From assembly GCA_030789695.1 (NCBI GenBank), contig CM061136.1:135172448-135236447 (forward strand): a stretch of DNA of 64,000 nucleotides, given 5' to 3'. Origin of the DNA: Scilla litardierei. Taxonomy: Eukaryota > Streptophyta > Magnoliopsida > Asparagales > Asparagaceae. The notes beneath the pieces were generated by a model. That model saw only the letters and a program-made list of their open reading frames with translations. It had not been told where the DNA came from and searched no databases. Numbering within the stretch: position 1 is the stretch's first letter; each line of letters opens with the position of its first letter. Both the position numbers and the translations under genes were made by a program. This document shows, piece after piece, positions 1 to 11,931 of the stretch.

Positions 1-74
1 TTTGTTTCCCACATCTAATATTAAAATTCATTTGTATCAAATACAAATGAACTGAGGGCATACATCCCTCAACA
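1..74 (-). repeat. Fragment of a Tork/TAR-like copia LTR
   Basis: Read on the minus strand, this starts TGTTGAGGGATGTATGCCCT and runs off the left edge of the window. It closely resembles the first ~60 bp of the LTR of element B (TGTAGAGGAATATGCCCTCG), including the shared stretch with TTTGTATTTGAT. It is therefore probably the start of an LTR of a related family. No polypurine tract adjoins it on the right, so a solo LTR or a 5' LTR is more likely than a 3' LTR. Confidence 0.55.
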
Positions 75-430
75 TTATGACCACCTATCAAGGGTTACAA
101 AGTCCTAGACTCAAAAAAAGAAAAGCAAGTAATAAAGATATTACATGGATTACAATTTGCTTCTCCTAGAGTCTAAGCCTTCAAGCTTGAGTAGCCTTGA
201 TCTCCCCATCATCTTCCAAGATTTGGCACCACTTGATGAGCTTCCTTTCATCAAGATCCAAGCTTTGGCAATGCTCCTTTTGGTGTCCATCCTTGCACCA
301 AGCTTTTAGTCTCCAAAAAGCTATTTTTCAATTGTTAAACATGAGACTAAAACATTGAGAGTCATTAGAAGCAACATAATATTGTGATCATCATCAAAAC
401 AATATTGGTCTAAAACACCAATACCTAACA
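75..430 (-). repeat. Truncated SIRE-type copia LTR
   Basis: On the minus strand this begins TGTTAGGTATTGGTGTTTTA at base 430 and soon contains TTTTGATGATGAT, as do the starts of the SIRE-type LTRs elsewhere in this window. Only about 356 bp remain before the fragment at 1-74 interrupts it. No coding sequence is visible. The class is inferred from the LTR start alone. Confidence 0.45.
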
Positions 431-1161
431 GGTAAGTCACAACAATTCTAGAAATAAAAATAAAAGCAGTGCACAAGCATGGAAATGAACAGGCTATGGA
501 AAGTAACTATAGGAAGTCATGCAAGTGCAACAAGTAAAGTAAAAGTAGCCATGCATGTAAGTACGATAAGTAAAGTAAAGGTGGCAGTGTAAGCGCGTAC
601 AATAGCATCAACTGTGACTTGACATACATGGCATGGTAGGAACAACAAAAATCATGCAAAGTAGTAACAGAAATAAGACGACAAGTAGTACTATAGTTGT
701 GCAAGTAGTAACTAAACTAGAAACTACGTGACTCAAGCATGAGACTACAGTGTGCAACTATTGAGTCCATCTCTTACTCGGATGTGCTTACCCGAGCATT
801 GCCGACACAGGCAGCATGAGGTGTTTGCCGACACAGGCAGCATGATAAGTTTGCATACACATGTAGCATAAGGTGTTTGCCGACACAGGTAGCATGATAA
901 GTTTACCGACACAGATATCATGATAATTTTACCAATACATGTAGCATGATGAGTTTACCGATATATGTAGCATGATATGTAGATGAACTCCAGTCACTCA
1001 CACATACTCTCAACTATGAGTTACCCCAAAACCCAGTGAAGTGTCAAGTTATGCATTTTTTCCAACGGGGTGTTCCAATATGAGATCTTGACACGAGATT
1101 CCAATATGTTTTTCCAACATGATATTCCACACAACATTTCAAGTAGCATGCAATGAGAAGC
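431..1161 (-). repeat. Outer Tekay/Del-like LTR, first piece
   Basis: Non-coding sequence that carries a 26-bp tandem array. It ends with GAAGC, which is repeated immediately after element A at 18613-18617, so 1161 and 18613 were adjacent before A inserted. The order of parts across the four surviving pieces (26-bp array, AT-rich spacer, purine-rich GC block, AT-rich end) parallels the Tekay-like LTR of element E. The class is inferred from that architecture, not from base-level alignment. Confidence 0.4.
814..978. repeat. 26-bp tandem array
   Basis: Six to seven diverged copies of a unit like CATGATAAGTTTACCGACAC plus six bases. The CAT starts fall at 814, 841, 867, 893, 919, 945 and 971, so the period is 26 bp with one 27-bp step. 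The units adjoin without spacers, so this is not a CRISPR array. Confidence 0.85.
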
Positions 1162-2752
1162 TGACGTGCGTTTATATTTCATATATTTGCGCACGTTTTC
1201 TTCCGTGTTTTTCCGTATTTTACCGCCGTCTTATATTCGTTTTCTCGTGTTTTCTTGTTTTCTTTCACTTTTCCGTGTTTTCTGTATTTTGCAGGAGTTT
1301 ACTGGCATATGGGGCATAAAACGATGATATCATGAGTCCCCGGAGCAACGGGAGGAGTCACGCGTGATCCAGGGGGTCAAACGACAAAGATTGCATCTTT
1401 CAGCCCCTCACCAGATCGGTTGGTCATTATCAACCAATCGGGTGATGCACGCGTGCACCACCCGGACGCAGCTTGGAGCTCACGAGAAGTCACCCGGTCG
1501 GTTCAGTGACCGGGTCAAAAGCCCAAACTCTCTGGAATTCGAAGCTGATTGCCAACCGATCGGGTGACCTTCACCCGATCGGTTCACCTGTAGCTAAATT
1601 TCAAAAGCCAAGACACGAAGATCCAACCGGTCTCCTCACCCGGTCGGCACCAAGATCCAACCGACCTCATCCATGTTTCAACCGACCGGTTCATCCTGAC
1701 CGGGTGAAGTCCCGCATTGCGCTGTGAAAATTTGGAGCAGGTCACCCGATCGGTTGACTTGTCAACCGATCGGGTGATATCTTTTCCTATATATAGAACT
1801 CTAGGTTTTCCAGAAACGGGAGCTTGTTATTTTTTGCTGTTTTCTTCATTTTGTGACGACTGTAATTTCCCAGTTTTTGTAAGTTTTCAGATCTTCGTCA
1901 AACTTTAGTATTATCTTAATTGCTTTACTACCATTGCATTTCTATTGTCTGATCATGATTTTTACGGTCGATTTTTGTTTAGATCGCTTTTTACTAAATA
2001 TGTGTGAGTAGTTCCCAAATCTGGGATTTTGGCGGAAACCCCTCCGTGGGCTCTTCCCGATGCGTCCATAGGTCTAGGAAATCGGTAGGGATTAGGAATC
2101 TAACGATTACGCAGTGTGTTTTATTGTCATTGGCGGGAAAAAGACCGCCTTTGACCGTTGGGCCAAGGGGGAATAAACTTGGCAGTTGACTCCCTAGCCA
2201 TAGCTCACGCCCTTAGCGTAGACGCTGAATCCTAGCGCGCAGGAGCGGCAGGATGAGACGTTGGGAGTTATCGTTGCGAGCTTAGTGCTCCCGGAGTCGA
2301 TCAGTGTTAATGGACACGGGAGTGCCCACTGATCGAACCCGGGAAGTCCGGCGTATCATCCTGGGCACCGACCAGAATATCGGGCCCATGGGACGCCGGT
2401 ACCACTTTCAGAGGCAACGTCTCACCATTAGACCCTAATTCCGATCAATATCCTACCCGTAGGCCGTATCGGCGAGAATCGCACGATGGGGTGGAAACCA
2501 AAGTCCCAGATTTTTCCTTTATATTGTCTATACCTTGCATTCCATTTACCGTGACAACCCATCATTTGATCCGGGCTAGCTCGCCCATGGGGTGATTTTG
2601 ATCCTCTTTGACACAAGCACATCCACGCCTCCCTGAGTTCGACCCCCAAGACACACTACAACACCGTGCGCTTGCGGTTACAAATATTTAAATCTCACGC
2701 CCCCAATCGTATTATTGCACACATCTAGCACGCACAGCCGGGGGGGGCGTCA
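1162..2752 (+). repeat. Element A 5' LTR
   Basis: A 1591-bp terminal repeat, nearly identical to 17024-18612, starting TG and ending CA. U3 carries the element's dyad cluster and a TATATATAG box at about 1788. Transcription probably starts shortly downstream. Confidence 0.95.
1405..1796 (+). promoter_or_regulatory. U3 dyad cluster and TATA box of element A
   Basis: Repeated inverted motifs of the form TCAACCGATCGGGTGA and its complement TCACCCGATCGGTTGA, plus variants with GACCGG in the centre. The last pair (about 1742-1777) is a perfect hairpin-forming arrangement that ends about 10 bp before TATATATAG. The same cluster occurs in the 3' LTR. The enhancer role is inferred from position; repeated short palindromic boxes upstream of TATA are known in the Tnt1 LTR. 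Confidence 0.7.
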
Positions 2753-2759
2753 AGCTTTA

Positions 2760-2777
2760 TGGCGCCGTTGCCGGGGA
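2760..2777 (+). other. Primer-binding site, tRNA-Asp
   Basis: TGGCGCCGTTGCCGGGGA lies seven bases after the 5' LTR. It is an 18-base complement of the 3' end of plant tRNA-Asp as I know it, the usual primer of Athila elements. Confidence 0.93.
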
Positions 2778-2951
2778 GGTAACGTGCTTGTTATTTTAGG
2801 ATTTCATGAACCCTAATGTCTAGCTCACATCCCTACCTCGCGATAATTTTCGCATTCTTCTTTTTCCTTTTTATTTTCTTATTTTTATTTTTATTTTTAT
2901 TTTTATTTCTTATCTTATCTGTTTCTTTCCCACTTTTCTCTTCACAGGTGT

Positions 2952-4354
2952 TTGTTGTTTTTCATGCGCAGGAGTTCAAGAAGTCTCGACGACTTGATCC
3001 CAGTTGATCCAGAGATAAACGCCACCCTAAGGCGTTTGGCCGCCGAGAAGCGAAGAAGAGAGGATCCTGAAGCCATGGGGGAGAACACCCCACCTCACAA
3101 GTCTCTGTTGGAGTACTCGATGCCTTCCATCGAGTCCACCTCCGCCATCCGCGGCCCAAAGCTTCGAGCTCAAACCATCTTTGGTGACGTGGATCCAGCA
3201 GGATCAATTTTCGGGTGCACCCATGGAGAGCCCGATTGAGCATTTAGACTCCTTTTTGGAGAAATGTGACACCTTCCGGATAAACTGTGTCACAACTGAG
3301 GCGATCCGACTGAAGCTGTTCCCCTTTTCCTTGCGAGATAAGGCCAAGCTGTGGCTTAGGGGGAAGGACCCGAATACATTCAACACCTGGGAGAAGCTCT
3401 CAAATGCTTTCCTGACAAAGTTCTTTCCTCCGGGGAAGACCATGAAGCTGAGGAGTGAGATCTACTCCTTCTCCCAGGCCAGCCACGAGTCCTTGCATGA
3501 AGCTTGGACGAGATACAAGGAGATGCAGAGAAGATGTCCCCACCATGAGCTCCCCAAGTGGCAGATCATAAATCTGTTTTATAATGGGTTGAGGGACGAT
3601 TTAAAATCTTCCATAGACGCCGCGGTTGGAGGGTCCTTTATGTCAAGAAGCGAAGAAGATGCCGGGCAGATTCTTGAAAATATGGCATCCAACAATGAAC
3701 GGTGGTGTGACGAGAGAGCCACACCTAGATCTGGGGGGCATCCATAGGGTTGAGGACGTCGACAAATTGTCAAGCAAGTTTGACTTACTGTCGACCCAGA
3801 TCTCCGCATTGATGGTAGGCGTCGGTGGCACCGGTACACAACAGATTGCTGCGGTGGAGTCCGAAGTTTTTGGAGAGTTCGACGGTGGTGACATCTCACC
3901 ACCGTTAGATCAGGCGAGCGCATTATTTTACAATCCTACAGGGAATGCGCCTTTTCCACCACGAACCAACTCCAACCTGGCCTACTCTCCTAACAACCGG
4001 AATCATCCCAACCTTAGCTACCGAGCGCCTTATCAACAGCCGGCTCAGCAACAACAGCAGATATATCAGCCGGCTAGGCCTCAGCAGCAGTTTCAGCAGC
4101 ATCAATTTCAGCAGCAACAACCTCCACAACAATATCAACAGTATGCTCCTAGGAATCAGCAGCTCACCCAGCAGCAATACGGCCAGCAGAGGGCCATTTC
4201 TCCGGTTGATTCCCTCTTGACTCAATACATCGCCAACCAAGAGAAGATAAATCTGAAGCTGGAGATGGGACAAAGAGTCCTCACTTATCAGGTGACCCAG
4301 CTGGGGTTGCAAGTGGCGAACCTTCAGAGACCGCAGAATCTTCTACCGCCATAG
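2952..4354 (+). pseudogene. gag: Element A gag, frameshifted
   Basis: The capsid polyprotein of an Athila-type element. The N-terminal part (from 2952) is in frame 3. The conserved retrotransposon gag domain (about 3190-3720, with an LRDKAKLWL motif and 'FYNGLRDDLK') is in frame 1. The glutamine-rich tail (about 3740-4354) is in frame 2. The second shift falls at a run of six G (3734-3739), and one extra G explains it. A TAG at 4352-4354 then separates gag from the protease part, which continues in the same frame. Two frameshifts and a stop make it unable to give a full product. No zinc knuckle was seen. Confidence 0.85.
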
Positions 4355-4360
4355 CTTGAG

Positions 4361-5082
4361 GTGAACCCAAGGGGGGTAAATCAGACCTTGGCGCTCACGC
4401 ATGAGCATGAGAACGTGTCTGCCATCGTCTTGAGGAACGGAATGCAAATACCTACGAGAGAGCCCCCCAAAGGATCGGAAGCACCGTTGGTCGTGGAACG
4501 ACCAATTGAGAAATTAAATGACGACGGTGCTTCGTCGCCCAAGCCAACTACTCTGGAGGGAGTTCATAGAGAGGAGAAGAAGAAGGATGAGGGAGGAAAC
4601 CTAAGAGTATTCAAGCCCGTTGTGCCTTTCCCACAACGGCTTGCCAAAGCCAAAATCGATGAGAAGTATGGCAAATTCTTTGCCATGGTGAAAGATCTGA
4701 GCATACAAATCCCCTTCCTCGAAGCCATCGAGACAATTCCCTCATATGCCAAATTTCCGAAAGACTTGGTGACACGGGGATCTAGAAAAGAGAAGGTCAT
4801 GTTAACGGCGGAGTGCAGCGCGCTCATTCAGCGCACAAATCCGCCAAAGCTCAAGGACCCAGGAAGTTTCTCCACCCCTTGCTCTATTGGGGAAGTGCAA
4901 ATCCAGAGGGCGCTCGTCGATCTAGGAGCGAGCGTCAGCTTAATGCCCCTATCGTTGTACAAGAGAATAGTGATGAGAGACTTAGAGCCCACCGGCATGA
5001 CATTACAACTTGCTGACCGTTCGGTCAAGTACCCGGTGGGAGTAGTGGACGACCTCCCCGTCGATGTGAGAGGAGTACAAGT
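4361..5082 (+). pseudogene. pro: Element A protease, 5' part
   Basis: Continues the gag frame after the TAG at 4352-4354. It contains an Athila-type aspartic protease with the active-site sequence LVDLGASVSLMPL near residue 187, where the family usually has D-L-G-A-S. It then has 'LQLADRSVKYPVG', typical of the family. The frame is interrupted at 5082 by element B. The last residues of the long open frame past 5083 come from B's LTR and do not belong to the protein. The remainder lies at 13260-13863. Confidence 0.88.
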
Positions 5083-6360
5083 TGTAGAGGAATATGCCCT
5101 CGGATCATTTGTATTTGATGCAAATGAAAATTTAAGCCTAGATAGGGACTAATTTGCATATGATGCAAAAGAGATTAAATGTGTCTTAAATTGTTTAAGA
5201 CTATATTTAATTAAATAAACGCGTTGAAAAGGTTACCTAGATGACGGGATCGTCCCGCTCTAAACGCAGGTTCAAACCGCGTCAAAAACGGAGTCCAAAT
5301 GCACAAGTTATAGCCAAAACAAGTCAGCCCAAACTGTTGGGCTGAAACCAGCGAAAATGGAGGCCCACCAAGCCCGAATTTTCTGGTTAGGGTTTTTTGA
5401 AACCTGGGATTTTCTTGACGGCTACGTTTCTAAGAGAAGCATGACTTTTGGCTAACTTTGGACAATTGTTTGAAGGGTCAAACGGACTCGGATTGACGAG
5501 CCGGTTTTTCCTACGCGTTCACCGTTGAACTCTCTTTGATTTGGTAGGTTGTACCAACATTGAAGCTCAACGGTGAGGGAGTTAAAATTCGAGAAAGTTT
5601 GCCCTTTGTGAAAGGCAAACTAACTTGATTTAATTAATCCCAAATTAATAGTCCCACATCGGATTTTGAGAGAAGGGGAGAGTCCACCGCCTATATTTAG
5701 GGGTCTGCTCTCCTCCTCAAAACTCGTCCCAAGCTCTAGATCTGAGCGGCTCTCAAAAATGTTGGAGCACGCTCGGATCTAAGCTTAAATTAATATTTCT
5801 CCCCTCCCTATAAATTTCTGCCTTACTCCTGAGGGCTCCAGCAAAGCCGCAAAGGAGTTCGGATTCAGATCCGAAATCTTGGCGGAGGTTTCACTCGCGT
5901 GAAACTTTCTGGAGCAAGTGGTTGGCTCGGCGACGAGAAGTTGCTTGGATCGGCGTAAGTGGTTGCTGGAATCGGAGCGGTTCGTGTGGGAAGGGCAATT
6001 GATTGCCTTCGGTAACACTTTTGCTGCAAGGCAAGAGTTACGGGTATGTTGAGTTTTCTCAACTTTAGTTTTAATTAATGTGCATTATTTTATTGCAGTA
6101 GCTATAGTAGTTAATTAGATAGTAGTATCCTCAGGGGTTGGTCTGGACCCAACCCCGGGATAGTAGCATTTTCTTGGCTTGGGTTTTATGCAGATATGGC
6201 TAGTTTATATAAAATGTTTATATAAAAGTTTTTCTCTTTATTTTTCCGCTTCCGCTGCGTTAATTTTGTGCAAGGTTGTCCAACCTTCGCTCTCAAGTAG
6301 GGCGAAGGACGGACAATGCACTAGTCGAAAGAGAGCCCTTGGATCAGATAAAACCCATCA
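5083..6360 (+). repeat. Element B 5' LTR
   Basis: A 1278-bp repeat matching 11932-13254. It contains a conserved purine-rich segment and the motif CCTATATTTAG, where the 3' copy reads CCTATATAAATAG. The TATA box in this copy therefore carries a 2-bp deletion. Confidence 0.95.
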
Positions 6361-6361
6361 T

Positions 6362-6373
6362 TGGTATCAGAGC
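6362..6373 (+). other. Primer-binding site, initiator tRNA-Met
   Basis: TGGTATCAGAGC one base after the 5' LTR, the standard copia primer site. Confidence 0.93.
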
Positions 6374-7140
6374 CAGGCTACATAGACTATCTAAATACTG
6401 CTTTTATGAAATGCATGTTATTAAAACTTGTAGTTAGCCTTGAACTAACTATATGTTGGTTTTCAAATTTTTCGAAAATTGTTTTGAAAACCAAGATTAG
6501 ATCTTTTTAATTATGTGATAATTAATGTCTTTATGTTTCTTTTTGCTTTTATTTGATAATTGCTAAAAGAAAGACTTGTAGGGTTAGCCATTAAAATTCA
6601 TTTAAATCTTTAATCTGATTAAATTTAAATGACTAGCTTTGGCTATGTTTTAAAATGTTGTTCACAATATTTTAAATAACACATCCTAATGAATGATTAG
6701 GATTGTCCCTTGTTTGTTGAAACAATTCTGATGTGATTTATTAAAATCCTATAGTTGATAGGTTTCTAATAAAAGTTATGAAACACATCCTAATAATTTG
6801 GAATTATAGGTTATGACTAGTTGATAGGATTAACTAGTTAAATAAATCATAACAACCAGATTAAATCAATATAACACTTTTTATCATTAGCACTTTCAAT
6901 GGAGAATGGTATGGGTAGGTAGTTAGGGAAGGTGTTGTGGATCGACTCAGCTTTGCTGGGCGCAAGTGATCCTGCCCGGCCCTAACCCTAGTCATGCCCG
7001 CTTGTACCGCAAAGTTGCTGATGATAAAATGTGTTAGCTTTGGTTATATCTAGTCAATGCGTTATAAATCTTGTTAAAGATTAATTCGTATCCCTCCTTG
7101 ATTTTGGAGCTTTGTAACTCAAAGAAAACATTTATAGTTG

Positions 7141-7433
7141 TTGAGTCTCCTCAAGCTATGACATGTTTTTCTTTAAGGAACAAACTCCAACATACATGTG
7201 ATGTAGTCTGGACTTGACCCAAATCGATGTGTCGGGTCTCCTCGAGCATCGATCTAAGTCAAATCTGAACACGAAATCAAGGGTCTGACTAGACCAGTCA
7301 TTATGATTAGTTGAGTCTCCTCAAGATCATAAGTAACTGTAGGTAAGAATCGATAGGGAGTCACATGTGATGTGATTGACTAAGAGTTAGTCTACCAATC
7401 ATGGAACCAATCAACTTGTTGAGTCTCCTCAAG
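7141..7433 (+). repeat. Four spaced copies of a 15-bp dyad in the B leader
   Basis: TTGAGTCTCCTCAAG occurs at 7141, 7311 and 7419, with a variant TCGGGTCTCCTCGAG at 7232. The ends of each copy are complementary (TTGA and TCAA, or TCG and CGA), so short hairpins are possible. The spacing is about 80-108 bp. The stretch 6374-7606 has no other coding signal; a packaging or leader role is a guess. Confidence 0.7.
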
Positions 7434-7606
7434 GTTGTGAGGTTCATGATGATTGGGTCCCTCTTTCACTATATTTTAAGATATTAAAATTCGTTCATTT
7501 CCGAGAATGATCGTAAAATAATGGGAGACCATAGTTAATTAAAAACCATATTAACTATATTATTTTATCATGAATTACACTAAATTCATTCTATGTCTTT
7601 TGCAGC

Positions 7607-7885
7607 ATGAAAACGAATATGAATCTTATCCTGAATAATAAATTGACTGGTTTAAATATTGATTGCTTAGAAAACTTTGGGCTTAACGGAGAGAAGAAAG
7701 GACATATTGATGTCTCGACTTCTAAGGTATTAGTTATACAGAGTATAGTCCTTTCTGTAACTTCTAACGCATGGGTATTGGATACTGGTGCGGGTACTCA
7801 CATTTGTAATTCGTTACAAGGTATGAGCAAATTTAGAAACTTAAGAAAGGACGAGTTCTTCAAGTTGGTAATGGAGCTAATGTAG
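7607..7885 (+). pseudogene. Element B gag-protease remnant
   Basis: It opens with a gag-like N-terminus ('MNLILNNKLTGLN'), and within about 55 residues it reaches the protease active site 'WVLDTGAGTHICNSLQGM'. A normal copia gag has some 200-300 residues, including a zinc knuckle, between these two parts. The central gag has therefore been deleted. The frame then shifts near 7860, and the continuation is read one frame over. Confidence 0.8.
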
Positions 7886-10815
7886 CTGCTAAAGCCGTAG
7901 GAGACCTAAAGCAAACCTTGGCAAACGGTGCCACATTGTTTTTGAAACAATGTTATTATATACCAAATTTTCTATGCAACGTTATTTCCATTTCGGCTTT
8001 GGCCAAAGACGGATATAAATTTACCATTAATGAATCTGTTATGAACATTTTCTTTAATGATAAATTGCTGGGATTTGGAACAATGAATAATGGTGTATAC
8101 ACTCTGTCTAATGACGTTGTGTTAAGTGTTAACACACGAAAACGTAAGGAATCTAGTTTTAATGAAACTTTCATTTGGCACTGTAGACTAGGCCATATCG
8201 GAGAGAAAAGACTTAGCAAGTTGCATAAAGAGGGGTCTCTTGACCTCTCGAATTATGAGTCGTACGACACTTGCGAGTCTTGTCTCAAAGGTAAAATGGC
8301 TAAAACTCCCTTTACGGGTAAAGGGGAAAGAGTTAGTGAACTCTTGGGTCTAGTACATTCTGATGTATGTGGACCAATGTCTACTTTAGCGAAAGGAGGA
8401 TATTCATACTTTGTTACTTTTACTGATAATCACTCTAGGTTCGGACATGTGTTCTTGATGAAGCACAAATCTGATACATTTGAGCGATTCAAAGAGTATC
8501 GTAACGAAGCTGAAAAACAGACGGGCAAAAGTATTAAAATTCTTCGATCTGATCAAGGAGGAGAATACTTGAGCCATGAATTCCTTGCGCATTTAAAAGA
8601 GAATGGGATTCTCTCTCAGATCACTCCTCCTTACACACCTCAACATAATGGTGTGTCAGAGAGAAGGAATCGTACCTTGTTAGACATGGTTCGATCAATG
8701 ATGAGTGACTCTGGGTTACCTATCTCCCTTTGGGGCTATGCCCTAGAAACTGCCACCCATATCCTTAATAGAGTTCCATCTAGATCCGTGCCAATGACAC
8801 CATATGAGATATGGAACGGGAAGAAACCAAACCTTAAGCATATTAAGGTATGGGGTTGTCCTGCGTATGTCAAGAAGCTTAATCCAGATAAACTGGAGGA
8901 TAGGTCTGTTATGTGTAGATTCATAGGATATCCTAGTCACTCGACGGGACACATTTTCTATCACCAGGAACAACAAAAAATTGTTGTGTCCAAACACGCC
9001 ACCTTTCTTGAAAAGGAATTCCTTGTGAAGGAGTCTAACGGCGAGGTAATAGAACTGGACGAAAGTCTAGAGACTGAATCAACACATGAACAGATCACGG
9101 AACCAGTGGGAGAGGCAAAGCCTAATGCTCCTGAAGCAATTATTAGGAAGTCAAATAGGATTCCTCGAGCTCCAGAAAGATACTACGGATTTCTCGTAGA
9201 TGGAGGAGTTGAGGATAGCATCTTAGTTGAAGATGATCCTATTAGCTTCCAAGAAGCAATTCAGAGTAGAGACTCTAAGAAATGGCTGGATGCAATGAAA
9301 TCTGAGATGGATTCCATGCACATTAATAAAGTTTGGACTTTAGAGAATGTGCCCAAGGGAAGTGTTCCTATTGGCTGCAAATGGATCTTCAAAAGGAAGA
9401 TCGGTGCAGATGGAAAAATAGAAACGTACAAGGCTAGACTTGTTGCGAAAGGTTATCGTCAGATTCTAGGTGTAGATTATGACGAAACTTTCTCACCCGT
9501 AGCCATGCACAAATCCATCCGGATTGTACTCGCTATTGCTGCCTATCACAACTACGAAATCTGGCAGATGGATGTAAAAACTGCATTTCTAAATGGTGAT
9601 TTAGAAGAGCATATTTACATGTCTCAGCCGGAAGGTTTCGAAGTCAGTGGGAGCAAAGGAAAAGCGTGTAGACTGCATAGATCCATTTATGGATTGAAGC
9701 AGGCATCCAAGAGCTGGAACATCCGATTTGATAATACGGTCAAAGAGTTTGATTTTATTAAAAATGAAGATGAGCCATGCGTTTATAAGAAAACCAGTGG
9801 AAACAATTTAGTCATCCTCGTACTTTATGTTGATGACATTCTCTTAATAGGTAACAACATACCGATGTTGAAGTCTGTTAAGGATTGGTTATCAACTAAC
9901 TTCTCCATGAAAGATTTGGGAGAAACATCCTACATACTAGGTGTGAAGATCTATAGAGATAGATCTAAAAGGATGCTAGGACTCTCCCAATCTAGGTACA
10001 TTGATACCGTGTTAAAACGGTTTAACATGGAAAACATTAAAGGTGGGTTTATACCCGCAAATCACGGAATAAGTCTTTCCAAGAAGATGTCTCCAAAGAC
10101 TGACTTGGAAAGAGAACGCATGAGCAATATTCCATATGCTTCGGCAGTTGGATCGATCATGTATTCCATGATATGTACCAGACCTGATGTCACTTTTGCA
10201 CTAGGTGCAGTAAGTCGATATCAGTCTAACTATGGAGAAGAACACTGGAAAGCAGTCAAGACGATTCTCAAGTACTTGCGAAGAACAAGAGATCTAGTTT
10301 TGATTTATGGAAGTGATGAACTCAAAATTGAGGGCTTCACGGATTCCAGCTTTCAGAGTGACGTAGATGACAGCAAGTCAATTTCAGGATACATTTTCAC
10401 TCTCAACGGATGTGCAGTGAGCTGGAGGAGTTCAAAGCAAGACACCGTTGCTGATTCAACTATGGAGGCCGAATATATAGCGGCCAATGATGCAGCAAAG
10501 GAAGCTGTCTGGATTAGGAAATTTGTGAGCTAGCTAGGAGTGGTGCCTACTGTTATAGATCCAATACCGTTGTATTGTGATAACAATGCCACATTGAGCT
10601 TGGTCAAAGAACCCAGATTCCACAAGAGATCCAGACACATTCTTCGAAAATATCATTTGATACGTGATATTGAGAAGAGGAAGGACATAGAAATCCTTAG
10701 AGTCTCGTCTGAAGAGAATTTAGCTGATCCATTTACAAAGGCCCTTGCTCGTGATCGTTTGGAGAAACTAATGTGTAAAAGCGGTATGAAATACCATAAA
10801 GAGTGGGCCTTGTAG
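7862..10815 (+). pseudogene. pol: Element B pol: integrase, reverse transcriptase, RNase H
   Basis: Residues are counted from 7918. The GAG-pre-integrase zinc motif includes 'WHCRLGH' (about 87) and 'CESCLKGK' (about 119). The integrase has D149, D212 and E248, which gives the D-D(35)-E spacing. The reverse transcriptase has YVDD at about 636-639. The RNase H part has 'STMEAEYIAA' near 850. A single in-frame TAG at 10531-10533 precedes the last ~90 residues, which continue in the same frame to 10815. With the upstream frameshift, pol is two lesions from open, but gag is missing. It acted in the cytoplasmic particle and in nuclear integration. Confidence 0.93.
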
Positions 10816-11931
10816 TGAGTGGTAGATGCTTATGAGGCACATTGTCCTGAAAAACATCTTATTCATGAATAAAAATAAATTTATTGGTATCAAATTATCT
10901 TTGTGCATTCGTGTCATCTTATATACTTAGATAATTTCCTTAGACTTATAGCAAGGTATACACTTATCTTGATGCCGATCACGATTATGAGAAAGTGTTT
11001 TTTACCGATTGGAGCTTAAAGTCTTAAACTGGTTCGTGGTCATTGATATGTCGAGAAAAGGATATCGACACATCGATAAGACCATTGTGTCTTTGTATTC
11101 ACTATGGATTAGTAACGATGGACTCGTAATCGTTTGACTTGGTGAAGTCAGAAACAAGACGCAGGTGCTCATTAGAGAATGAGTTCACTGAACGACTCAT
11201 AAAAGATTATCATTTGGTTAAACTTAATTTAAAATGTCAATGATAACTTTTTGTGATGATAGGCAAGCTGGTCCTATGACTTGAAGACATTGAACAAACC
11301 TGCATGTGAATGGTGTCACTTAGATCATTTTCCTAGCTTCAAGACTTTACTTGTCGAAAGGATTTTGGTTGGGTGGCATTTGAAGCATGTGAGGGGAGTT
11401 GTGTCTAAGAAAGGATTCGTCTCTCTCATTAAGGAGAGTTAGTGTTGTATGTGTTGGTTCGGTGCTTTAGTGAAAATCTTTGATCAAAGTATGTTGAAAG
11501 AAGTTCAACATGTATTTAACTAAAGACTGATGTAACTGACCGGTTTCAAGTTGGTGGGGTTGACATGTTACCATACCCTAAACTTGAATAAACAACATAG
11601 TCTTGACGAAAGGATTAAAACTGTGGTATTCATCACGGATACAGTCTTGGTAGTCCCGACGATTTTGTCAATGGGTTAAACCACATAATTATGATGCCGA
11701 AACAGGGACGACAACTACTGCTCGTGGTCTCTGCCGTCTAGGGTCTCGAACCCAAACATGTAGTAGGGTCAGGCTGTAGGGTCTCACACAGAGTGCGATC
11801 TTCGTCTAGTAATAGGTAGAAATTAGTTAGGGAGAATAATTTACATTTGATGCAAGGGATAAAATATTACAACAGATGTTTGCAATCATCTCCTGCATTC
11901 GAGATAAATGATCCCGAGTGCAAGTGGGAGA
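10816..11931 (+). other. Element B 3' untranslated region and polypurine tract
   Basis: About 1.1 kb with no ORF of note. It ends with the purine run AAGTGGGAGA (11922-11931) directly against the 3' LTR, which serves as the plus-strand primer. Confidence 0.85.

Noticed and set aside
814..978. Possible CRISPR-like array
   Set aside because: The 26-bp units abut with no spacers, and the context is a plant retrotransposon LTR.
5083..5152. The end of the open frame 4361-5152 as part of the Athila protease
   Set aside because: These 23 codons are LTR sequence of element B; the true continuation is at 13260.
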